This document shows positions 52,631 to 60,900 of a stretch of 64,000 nucleotides of DNA, in pieces. Positions within the stretch are counted from its first letter, which is position 1. Every line of letters starts with the position of its first letter. The position numbers and the translations under genes are program-made. Location: contig NZ_JAIQZA010000006.1 in NCBI RefSeq assembly GCF_020164485.1, positions 62,001 to 126,000 of the forward strand, in the 5' to 3' direction. Under the pieces are notes generated by a model, which was given only the letters and a program-made list of their open reading frames with translations, made no database searches and was not told where the DNA came from. The DNA is from Salegentibacter tibetensis. GTDB taxonomy: Bacteria; Bacteroidota; Bacteroidia; Flavobacteriales; Flavobacteriaceae.

Positions 52631-53452
52631 CTATTCCAATTGTTTTTCTTCGGTGGCTAAAGTAGCTCCTTTGTCCTCAGAGTAATTCACTTTTAAATGC
52701 CCGGAATTTAGATCTACTTCTCCAGCATTTCTAAGTTCAAAACTGAAATATCTTTTTTTATTTGGTGTATAGACAGAAACCCCTTTTACCATTCCCACTT
52801 CAGTTTCAGTTCCATTAGGGGAGATATGAGTAGCGGTTAAATTTCCGTAGACTGACATATTTCCGGAGCGATTAATTACAAGAGAAAGTTTAGGGTTTTC
52901 GCCTTCGGTATTTAAAGAAAGGTCGTTTAGGTTTAAATCTGTAGTAGAAGTTCCTTCCCTGATAATAATTGGAATACTAATTCCAAAAACGGTTTTAATA
53001 TTAATGGAAATACCTTCGCTTTCTTCAGCTTCTTCGGCGCCAAGTGCGGTTTGCTTTTCTACCGCACGAAAATACATATGAGAACGATATTCGCCCTGTT
53101 CCAGGTTTCCGGTTCTGGTAAGCTGTACACGAATGGTTTGAGCTTCATTAGGAGCCAGGGAAACCCTTCTTGGAAAATATCTTAGAAAATCGGTAGCAAA
53201 ACGCTGACCTTCTTCGGGTTCTTCAACCTGTTCGAAATTTCCTCTTTCGGTCATTTTATAATTCACAAAAGAAATTGCGTATACTGCGGTGTCGCTACCT
53301 GTATTGGCAAGGTTTATTTCCTGTGAACGCTCAGATCCATCAAAAACAAGTCGTTTGGGCATAATCATAAGATCTCCCTGAGCGTATGTTGAGAGTCCTG
53401 AAAAAATAAAAATAAAAAATAGGAGTAGGGGGTTAAGTAGTTTTTTTATCAT
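52631..53452 (-). CDS. PapD-like periplasmic pilus chaperone
   Basis: This 273-residue protein has a signal peptide (ending TYAQ near 25). The first Ig-like domain reads MPKRLVFDGSERSQEINLAN, strikingly like PapD (TRVIFDGSEKS). R34 aligns with PapD Arg8, which anchors the pilin C-terminus. FPRRVSLAPNEAQTIRVQL matches the F1-G1 region, and NIKTVFGISIPIIIREG carries K153 as a candidate for PapD Lys112. The second domain (~168-260) is also Ig-like (SLVINRSGNMSVYGNLTATH, KKRYFSFELRN). Role: caps pilin subunits in the periplasm by donor-strand complementation and hands them to the usher. A basic residue-rich C-terminus is lacking. Confidence 0.82.
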   Translation of the reverse strand: MIKKLLNPLLLFFIFIFSGLSTYAQGDLMIMPKRLVFDGSERSQEINLANTGSDTAVYAISFVNYKMTERGNFEQVEEPEEGQRFATDFLRYFPRRVSLAPNEAQTIRVQLTRTGNLEQGEYRSHMYFRAVEKQTALGAEEAEESEGISINIKTVFGISIPIIIREGTSTTDLNLNDLSLNTEGENPKLSLVINRSGNMSVYGNLTATHISPNGTETEVGMVKGVSVYTPNKKRYFSFELRNAGEVDLNSGHLKVNYSEDKGATLATEEKQLE

Positions 53453-53534
53453 ATCCTTGGGGCTGGATTTTTTTGTTATTTCGTTGGTTTCAAAGTTAAT
53501 GAATAAGAAATTACCTGTTAAGGAAATCTAAATT

Positions 53535-54026
53535 TTAATTGTAAGAAACCGTTACGTTAAAACCGGAGGAATTGGTGTAAAAGCCCGAAGTCTGGTTAGC
53601 TTCAAGATTTAAAGTTCCGCCAATTTTGATAATATCAATTACATTGCCTTCCTGGGGCAGCACAGTAAATTGGTCAATGATTAAAACCTGGTTTGGATTC
53701 TCCTGATTATATAAGGTAAATTGCTCTGGCAGGGTGATGGCATAGTTGTTATTGCCATGGGTAACAATTGCTTCTGCAGGATTTACAGTTCCGGGAATTG
53801 TGTTGGAAATTTGCACTCCGTAAGCAACCCTGGAGCCATCTGGTGACAAAATCACCTGCCCGGGATTATAGGCGCTAATTATATTACCAAAATCAAGGTC
53901 CACCGTTTTATCAATTTGTATGGGGTCTATAACCGTTGCCCTGCTGTTCACAGAAGCTGAAGCCGAATTTTGCGCCGAAGCGCTAAATCCGATTAAGCTT
54001 AGGAGTATGAAAATATATTTTCTCAT
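53535..54026 (-). CDS. DUF4402 secreted subunit 3 (putative pilin)
   Basis: This 163-residue protein has a signal peptide (ending ASAQ near residue 19). The mature N-terminus SASASVNSRATVIDPIQI is an alternating strand of donor-strand type, followed by LDFGNI, a DUF4402 landmark, then VILSPDGSRVAYGV and YAITLPEQFTLYN. The C-terminus ends FNVTVSYN with a penultimate Tyr and a Gly at -16. It lies 82 bases upstream of the chaperone gene in the same direction, after a terminator that separates it from subunit 2. Confidence 0.75.
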   Translation of the reverse strand: MRKYIFILLSLIGFSASAQNSASASVNSRATVIDPIQIDKTVDLDFGNIISAYNPGQVILSPDGSRVAYGVQISNTIPGTVNPAEAIVTHGNNNYAITLPEQFTLYNQENPNQVLIIDQFTVLPQEGNVIDIIKIGGTLNLEANQTSGFYTNSSGFNVTVSYN

Positions 54027-54066
54027 TTTTATTTTCGAACGCAGTTAGACAAGCTTGATTTAAACT

Positions 54067-54097
54067 AAAAAACACCGCCACAGAGGGCGGCGTTTTT
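54067..54097 (-). terminator. Terminator inside the pilus cluster, after subunit 2
   Basis: CCGCC (54075-54079) pairs with GGCGG (54086-54090), flanked by A and T runs (54067-54072, 54093-54097), giving a symmetrical hairpin with one C-A mismatch. On the minus strand it follows the subunit 2 stop codon by about 28 bases. It could end most transcripts after subunit 2 and leave lower read-through into the chaperone and usher genes. Confidence 0.75.
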
Positions 54098-54124
54098 ATA
54101 TATTTTGTATAGGTAGTTTTCTAT

Positions 54125-54595
54125 TTATTCGTAAGCAACACTTACGTCAAATGTACCAGTATAATTTCCTGTTGGCTGATTGGCTGCCACATTCAATGTT
54201 GCTCCAACACCAATAGTTTGAGCATTACCTGTACCTGTAGGTTCTGCTCCGGCATTATCGGTAAAAGCATCTACAGTAATAGAATTAGCTCCGCTTACAA
54301 GATTAGCACTTCCAGGTGTAGTAACATTATACCTATAGCCATCTGCAGCTGTTACACTAAAAATTGCAGCTGTTGGAGTTGTATTGCCAATTTGAGATAA
54401 TCCAGTGAATGTACCATCTGTAGCAATTATTACATCACCTTCAATATTATTCGAAACTTTACCAAAGTTTAGATCCTGTGTAACAGTAATTGACAGTGGG
54501 CTAACGATATCTGCAGCAGCAATAGCAGTTGCGGATTCTTGTGCAAAAGCAGTTCCTGAAATTAGTGCAAGTAGGATAAAAGTAATTTTTTTCAT
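54125..54595 (-). CDS. DUF4402 secreted subunit 2 (putative major pilin)
   Basis: This 156-residue protein has a signal peptide (ending AFAQ near residue 19). The mature part starts ESATAIAAADIVSPLSITVT, then QDLNFGKV, and shows the short, Ala/Gly/Thr-rich composition of structural pilins, with few charged or aromatic residues and one clear domain. The C-terminus GNYTGTFDVSVAYE has Gly at exactly -14 and Tyr at the penultimate position, the classic chaperone-recognition signature. It has a 175-base upstream gap and its own terminator, so it may be the most abundantly made subunit. Confidence 0.78.
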   Translation of the reverse strand: MKKITFILLALISGTAFAQESATAIAAADIVSPLSITVTQDLNFGKVSNNIEGDVIIATDGTFTGLSQIGNTTPTAAIFSVTAADGYRYNVTTPGSANLVSGANSITVDAFTDNAGAEPTGTGNAQTIGVGATLNVAANQPTGNYTGTFDVSVAYE

Positions 54596-54770
54596 TTCGT
54601 TTATTTTAATTTTGATTTGGGGTTCAAAAATTTAACATTGCAAATATGGGGGTAAACCCTTATACGAATGAAACTTATTCGATAACCAAAATAAAATACT
54701 CGTTGAAATACACTTTTAGGTAAAATTATGATAAAACTACAACGTTATAGTCGGTTTTATTGAAGATTTT

Positions 54771-55271
54771 TCAATTGTAGTTTACGGTAACTTGTAGATC
54801 GCTGGCAGTTTTATAGTCGCCAGGTAGTTGATTTGGATTTACAATTAGACTGGCACCAACCCTTATAGTTTTACCATCCCCATTTAAACTACTACCATCA
54901 TAATTAGAGGTGAAATCCTGTAGAATCATACTTTCACTACCGCTGGTTAACCTGTGGGTTCCTTTTGGTAAACTAATCCCAAAAGCAAAACCGCTTTGTC
55001 CGGTAACTTCAAATGTTGCAGCAGAGACAATTCCTCCTTTGGCTAATTCTAATTCCCCGTTTGTTATCCTGGTATTTTCAGGAGTTAAAATTACAGCGCC
55101 ACCTTCTTTAGCGTCAATGTTGGCGAATTTCATATTAGAAGTAGTGGTGATTCCTATAGGCTGAATAATAGTGGCAGAAGCAGTAAAATTTGCCGTCGCA
55201 GAAGCCTGGGAAAAAAGAGGGCTAATTCCTAAAAATAAGGTAAAAATTAAAAAGGCTATTAAGTTTTTCAT
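54771..55271 (-). CDS. DUF4402 secreted subunit 1 (putative pilin)
   Basis: This 166-residue protein has a signal peptide (ending LFSQ near residue 21). The mature part begins ASATANFTASATIIQPIGIT, a longer alternating N-terminal strand than in subunits 2 and 3, followed by MKFANI, then GAVILTPENTRITNG, AATFEVTGQSGFAFGISLPK and a C-terminus LQVTVNYN with penultimate Tyr. It is the first gene in the transcription order of the cluster; 271 bases of non-coding sequence separate it from the divergent DoxX gene. Confidence 0.76.
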   Translation of the reverse strand: MKNLIAFLIFTLFLGISPLFSQASATANFTASATIIQPIGITTTSNMKFANIDAKEGGAVILTPENTRITNGELELAKGGIVSAATFEVTGQSGFAFGISLPKGTHRLTSGSESMILQDFTSNYDGSSLNGDGKTIRVGASLIVNPNQLPGDYKTASDLQVTVNYN

Positions 55272-55542
55272 CGTTTGTCTGCTGCTGCGTTTTAATCATA
55301 GTTTAAAAGTACAAAAGTTTTATTCATAAAACCGACAAAAGGCGTATATTTTCGATGAAATGCACAAATTATTTTAAATTCTGTTCTTTTTAAGTTGATT
55401 ATCCTTACAAAACCCTGATTTTCAATTATAATGATAATGACATCAGCCTATGGATTTTTAATTCCTTACTTATTTATAGGAATAATTTAAAAGAATAAAC
55501 TTAATTTGGGTGACTAAAACTTTTAACTGAATTTGTTTATCT

Positions 55543-55959
55543 ATGAAAAACTCTTACTCGACCAGTCTTAACCTTCAAAATACCGATTTTGGCCTTCTAT
55601 TATTTAGATTATTCATTGGAAGCCTGATGCTTACCCATGGACTGCCCAAGCTCATTACATTTTTTGGAAGCGAAGAAATCTCTTTTGCCGATCCCATTGG
55701 CATCGGTGAAACAGTCACCTTTACATTTGCTGTTTTTGCAGAATTTGTTTGTGCCATACTCATTTTATTAGGCTGGGCTACCCGGTTTGCAGCAATTCCT
55801 TTAATTATAACGATGGCCGTTGCCGCGATTATTGTTCATTGGACCGATGGTTTTGGCCGCCAGGAATTACCATTGTTATATATGGGAGGCTTTCTTCTGC
55901 TATTTTTTACCGGAGCCGGTAAATTCTCACTTGATTATTATCTTTTAAAGAAGAAGTAA
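55543..55959 (+). CDS. DoxX family membrane protein
   Basis: This 138-residue protein has four membrane segments (about residues 12-32, 54-74, 80-97 and 106-127) and the DoxX pattern LLLFRLFIGSLMLTHGLPKL near the start and LPLLYMGGFLLLFFTGAGKF near the end. The family includes subunits of quinone-linked oxidoreductases and many proteins of unknown role. It is monocistronic and followed by repeat element B3. Confidence 0.9.
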   Translation: MKNSYSTSLNLQNTDFGLLLFRLFIGSLMLTHGLPKLITFFGSEEISFADPIGIGETVTFTFAVFAEFVCAILILLGWATRFAAIPLIITMAVAAIIVHWTDGFGRQELPLLYMGGFLLLFFTGAGKFSLDYYLLKKK

Positions 55960-56026
55960 TTAAATAGCTACAGATATTTATAAAATGCATTTAAGGCGAC
56001 GATTTCGTTGATTAATTAATAAAAAA

Positions 56027-56123
56027 GAGGCTGTCTGAAAAGCTCATCAAGCTAATTGTTTTAAACTTTATCCCGAAAGCCTTCGGAACAGCTTGACGAA
56101 AATATAATTTTTCAGACAACTTC
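56027..56123. repeat. Family B element, copy 3 (97 bp)
   Basis: GAGGCTGTCTGAAAAG at 56027 is matched by the inverted TTTTTCAGACAACTTC at 56108-56123. The interior is short and holds a palindrome CCGAAAGCCTTCGG and an inverted pair AAGCT/AGCTT. It lies between the convergent DoxX and 56150 genes, the same setting as copies 1 and 2. Confidence 0.8.
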
Positions 56124-56149
56124 TTTTTGAAACTTTAGTTCAATAAAAT

Positions 56150-56446
56150 CTATTTATTCTTATTAGTATCAGGATCGGGGAGATCGTCTAAATCTTTCTT
56201 TTGTTTAGAAATTCCTTTCTGGTTAAATTGATAATTTTCTTCGTCTACCAATTCTTCCCTATCATTTTTTTTATTTTGATTTCTCCCCGGAATATCTAAA
56301 TTATCGGCAGTAAAATCTACAGGCACATCCCTGTCCAGTTCCTTGTCCTGACCTTTATCCATGCTTCGACCCTTTTCATTCAAGGCTTGTTTATCTTCTG
56401 AAGTAATATCAGGATTATACTTTTTCTTTTTTTCTTCTTTACTCAT
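56150..56446 (-). CDS. Small, highly charged, probably disordered protein
   Basis: This 98-residue protein is almost entirely Lys, Asp, Glu, Asn and Gln (MSKEEKKKKYNPDITSEDKQ, then GRSMDKGQDKELDRDVPVDF) with no hydrophobic core or signal. I do not recognise a family. Such hydrophilic low-complexity proteins are often stress-related, but nothing here proves it. It is a single gene between element B3 and the OmpA-family gene. Confidence 0.7.
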   Translation of the reverse strand: MSKEEKKKKYNPDITSEDKQALNEKGRSMDKGQDKELDRDVPVDFTADNLDIPGRNQNKKNDREELVDEENYQFNQKGISKQKKDLDDLPDPDTNKNK

Positions 56447-56518
56447 GACTTTATTTTTTCTTTAAGTTATAGAATAGCGCTAGAATTGAAGAAAATTTCA
56501 GGTTAAAATTCTGTCAAA

Positions 56519-56557
56519 AAAAAGCCTTAAAAGACTAAAATCTTTTAAGGCTTTTTA
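56519..56557 (-). terminator. Terminator after the OmpA-family gene
   Basis: AAAAAGCCTTAAAAGA pairs with TCTTTTAAGGCTTTTT across a short loop. On the minus strand it lies 21 bases after the OmpA-family stop codon. The stem is long and nearly perfect. Confidence 0.85.
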
Positions 56558-56578
56558 TATTAATTGGAATTTGGTTTC

Positions 56579-57406
56579 CTATTCAGAATCCAGCATCGCG
56601 AAGAATTTATCCAGGTTTGGTATAATTACTATTCTGGTTCTTCTGTTTTTAGCTCTGTTATCATTATCAGTATTATCTACTAATGGTTGGTAACTACTTC
56701 TTCCTGCTGCGATAAGTTTTTCGGGGGCAACATTGTATTTATCCTGAAGTAAACGAACAATTGAAGTGGCTCTTCTTACACTAAGGTCCCAGTTATCCTG
56801 GATGTAAGATCCTTCTACCATAGTACGATCATCGGTATGTCCTTCAATCATTACTTCCATAGCCGGCTCAGAGTTAATAACTTCAGCAAGCTTTTTCAAT
56901 AAAGGCTGCGCGTTATTAGAAACACGGTAGCTTCCGCTTCCAAACAACAATTTATCAGAAACATTGATCATTACCACAGTTTCATCAACGGTAATTTCAA
57001 TATCTTCGTCGTCTGATCCTTCAGATATATTACTCTTTAAATTATGAGAAATTGCAAGGTTTATAGAATCTTCTAAAGTTTCTGCACCCGCTACTTTTTC
57101 CTGATCCATTTTTGCAATTGTAGCCCGCATTTTGTCTTTATTGTTATTAGACATTACGGTAAGATCGTTCATTTCCATTTTGCTGTCGTTCTCCTGGCGC
57201 AAGGAATTGATCTTCGAATTGTAATCTGCAACACGTTCTTCAATACGTGCATATTTCTCTTCAATTTCCTCTTTTTCTACCTGAGTTTTTTGCAACGTAC
57301 TTTGGGTATCATCTAATTCATCCTCTAAAGCCACATATTTTTTCTTAGAAACACATGAGCTTAGCATTGTTGCTGCTAAAACAGTTACAGCGATTGTTCT
57401 TTTCAT
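56579..57406 (-). CDS. OmpA-family lipoprotein with coiled coil
   Basis: This 275-residue protein begins MKRTIAVTVLAATMLSSC, a lipoprotein signal with Cys near residue 18. A coiled coil follows (~25-85: YVALEDELDDTQSTLQKTQV, EKEEIEEKYARIEERVADYN), then an OmpA/MotB C-terminal domain (~148-268) with MIEGHTDDR, NWDLSVRRATSIVRLL and NRAKNRRTRIVIIP, the peptidoglycan-binding residues (Asp and Arg). Family knowledge: it anchors the outer membrane to peptidoglycan. It ends at a strong terminator and has a 593-base divergent region upstream. Confidence 0.92.
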   Translation of the reverse strand: MKRTIAVTVLAATMLSSCVSKKKYVALEDELDDTQSTLQKTQVEKEEIEEKYARIEERVADYNSKINSLRQENDSKMEMNDLTVMSNNNKDKMRATIAKMDQEKVAGAETLEDSINLAISHNLKSNISEGSDDEDIEITVDETVVMINVSDKLLFGSGSYRVSNNAQPLLKKLAEVINSEPAMEVMIEGHTDDRTMVEGSYIQDNWDLSVRRATSIVRLLQDKYNVAPEKLIAAGRSSYQPLVDNTDNDNRAKNRRTRIVIIPNLDKFFAMLDSE

Positions 57407-57999
57407 ATTTCGGTTTTTATTAAGTTAGGCCTTTTAATTTTTTCGATTTGGGTATTTAAAGGCTTGTTCTATTTGGGCGAGAACCATACCAAGTTGGTGA
57501 AGAAGGTAAAGTTACCCGGTTCTGGAAACTTCCTCTAAATTTCTAACTTCTCATTTTCTGGTACTTAGAAATAATTTTCACTTTATAATTTATTGTTTTT
57601 AAATAATTTCTTACATATAATAGGATTGCGAAATCTGTGGATTTAAATGAAAAAACTGTGGTAAAATTGCACACTTTTTCAAATAAAACGAAAATTTTAA
57701 TTCCAATATTAAAAGTTAATTATCTTGTAATCAGAATTTTATAATCATTTTTTTGTTTACATTACATTACGAATTATAAAATGGGGAATTATGAAAAAAT
57801 TAGATGTAGGTTACAGTAAGATTCTGAGGCTATAACGAGTTTTTATTTTCGATTTAATCTGAAGATTATTTCGCCTGCTACGATCCCGGATATTGGGCTG
57901 AGCCCTGCAGAATAAAGCTTTATTAACTAAATCTTAGGTTTAAAAACTTTATATTACTCTTAGAATGCAATAAATTTGAATTTATAGCGATTACAGGAT
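57407..57999. other. 593-bp intergenic region between the OmpA-family gene and tamB
   Basis: No gene, tRNA or structured RNA was found here. The sequence is AT-rich, with stretches such as TTATAATTTATTGTTTTTAAA. Two tiny frames (12 and 14 codons near 57781) have no other support. The region must contain the promoters for both divergent genes, but I found no exact TAnnTTTG box for either of them. The reason for its unusual length is unknown. Confidence 0.6.
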
Positions 58000-60900
58000 T
58001 TGGAAAAGGAAAAAAAGAAGAAGAAAAAATATAAAATATTAAAGATCCTCGCAAAAATCTTTGCGGGGCTCTTTATTTTTATAATCTTATTGCTGCTTTT
58101 TATCAGAAGTCCATGGGGACAGGATATTATAAAAAATCAGGTGGTAAATAATATTTCCGGTAAAACCAATACGGATATTACCCTGGATAAACTTTTTATT
58201 ACTTTCTCTGGAAATATTCAACTCGATGGTCTTTACCTCGAAGATAAAAATGGTGATACGCTAGTGTATTCCAAATCACTTGAGGCCGATATTCCAATAT
58301 GGCCAATTATTCAGGGAAATGCCATTAGTGTAGATAATTTAGATTGGGAAGGTTTAAAGGCCAATATTGTTAGAAAAGATTCTGTTGAAGGCTTCAATTA
58401 CGAATTTCTAATGGAAGCATTCGCCACAGATACTACCCAGCAAGCCAGTCAGGAACCTACACCACAAGATACTACCGCTTCACAGGAAATCAATATTGGA
58501 AACCTTAATTTTAAAAATTTCAACATCACTTTTAAAGATGATGTCATGGGGATTGACACTGAAGTATCTTTGGGTGAACTTATCCTGGAACTGGAAAAAA
58601 CCGATCTTGAAAAGATGGATTTCCGGGCCGGAAATGCCAGCATAACCAATACGAAAATTAAATATTCACAAAATAAGCCCTTTCCTGAATCCGAAGATGA
58701 ACAACCGGCACCAATGCCTTATTTGGTGGTAGATAACTTTAATCTGGGAAATGTACAGATAGATTACAATTCTATTCCCGACGGAATTAATGCGAATCTT
58801 GACGTTCAGGAATTTTTAGCGGAAGTTCCGCTGATGGACCTTAAAGCTCAGGAAATAGAAGTTAGTAAGGTCGCATTGAATAATTCTGATATTAAACTGG
58901 AAATGAAAACTATGGTACAGCCGCAGGATACCACTGCCACCGAGACTACTCCTTTTTCATGGCCAGATTGGCAAGTTGCCGTTAATGAAATAAACTTTTC
59001 TGATAATAACATAAGTTATTTGGTAGATGGAGCTGAGCCTAAAAAGGGCGAATTTAATGCTGAAGCATTGGTGCTGGATTCTCTTAATTTAAATGCGAAT
59101 AATTTATATTTAAAGGATAAAATAGCCGGAGTCGAAATTGCTGCCTTTAATTTTAAGGAAGCTTCAGGGCTTGATTTAAATCAACTTAACTTTAACTTAT
59201 ATTTAGAGGAATCTCAACTAGATCTTACAGAGTTTGCATTGGCTTTAAATGAAAACAGGTTGGAAGGGGAGGCCGGTTTAAAATATAATTCAGTTCAGGA
59301 CTTGATCGATAATTTTGAAACGGCAGAACTGTCCCTGGATCTTCCAACAATTTTGTTAGATGTGGAAGATGCATTTAGGTTTCAGCCAAACTTAAGATCC
59401 AATCCTTATATAAAGGAGTTAAGTGCCAATAAGGTATCGGGAAATCTTAAGGCCTCGGGAAAACTTTCAGATATCGCAATTTCAAGAGCTAATCTTAATT
59501 GGAAAAACACTTCACTTTCAGCTAACGGAAATATTTACAACGCAATAGATCCCGATAATATTCGGTTTAATATTCCTCGTTTCAATGCAAAATCCCGCAA
59601 ATCTGACCTTACAGGTTTTGTGAGTGAAAAAGACCTAGGAATCAGTATTCCGAAAAATATTCAGCTTAGCGGGAATTTTAGAGGAAGTCCTGAAGACCTT
59701 TCAGCCAAAGCATTTTTAAAAACTTCCGAAGGAAATATTCGCATAAATGGTAATTTCTCCAACCAGCAGGAAATTGTTTTTGAAGGAAAAATGACATCCG
59801 AAGAACTTCAGCTTGGAAACATCTTGCAAAATGAAAGCCTGGGAGCTTTAAACCTTGAAGTTGAAACTTCAGGAAGGGGAAGTACGGTAAATACACTTGA
59901 TGCAACTTTAGACGCCACCATACAATCATTCTCTTATAATGATTACGGAATAGAAGGCCTTAAAATTTCCGGCGATATTAACGATGGAACCGGTACCATA
60001 TCTTCAAACTTTAAAGACGATAACCTGGAATTGGTACTTAATTCGCAAGTGGAGCTGGATTCGGTTAAACCTAAAGCGAACCTAAATTTAGATCTAAAAG
60101 GGGCGAAGTTACAGGAATTGGGACTTTCTTCCCGGGATATTCGTATGGCCTTTAAATTGGATGCTGAATTTGAAGGAAATGCAGATGAATACGAAACCTA
60201 CGCCAATTTCACTGATGCAGTGGTAGTTTATGATAATAACACTTATTTGCCCGGCGATTTAAATGCGCACGCCTTTGTACGTACAGATTCCACTTCTTTG
60301 CAGATTAGTAATAAAATTTTAGATCTGGATTTGAAATCTAATGCCGATCCTATAGATTTTTCCAAGGCACTAAACCGACATTATGAATCCTATTTTACCG
60401 AAGTAGATCCTTTAGATACCGTGCAAAAACCTGTTAATTTAAAACTGCGTGGAACTATAATAGATGCTCCCGTTTTAAATGAAGTTTTCTTAGCTAATCT
60501 CGAACAGCTTGATACCATACATATTGAGGCCGATTTCATTGAAAAAGAGCGAAAATTTGATGCTCTGGTAAGCCTGCCTTATATAAATTATTCAGGTAGT
60601 GAAATTGATAGTTTGGAATTTAGTTTAAATTCAGATCCTGAAAACTTTGATTTTAACCTTGGGTTTAGAGCGATTAACTCAGGACCGATCGCAATTCAGG
60701 AAACCGATTTTAATGGAAGCCTTACAGAAGATAAACTCTTCCTGGATTTCACTTCTAACCAGGGCGAAGAACGATTAATTCATATGGCTTCAGAAATCAC
60801 CAAACCCGGGGATAGCCTTAGATTTTATATCAATCCGGAAGATTTAATCCTGAATAAAAATGAGTGGAATATTGCTTCGGGAAATGAAATAATAGTTTAC

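Noticed and set aside
57781-57834. Two tiny frames of 12 and 14 codons upstream of tamB
   Set aside because: Too short to support without conservation data, and without a recognisable ribosome-binding or leader-peptide pattern.
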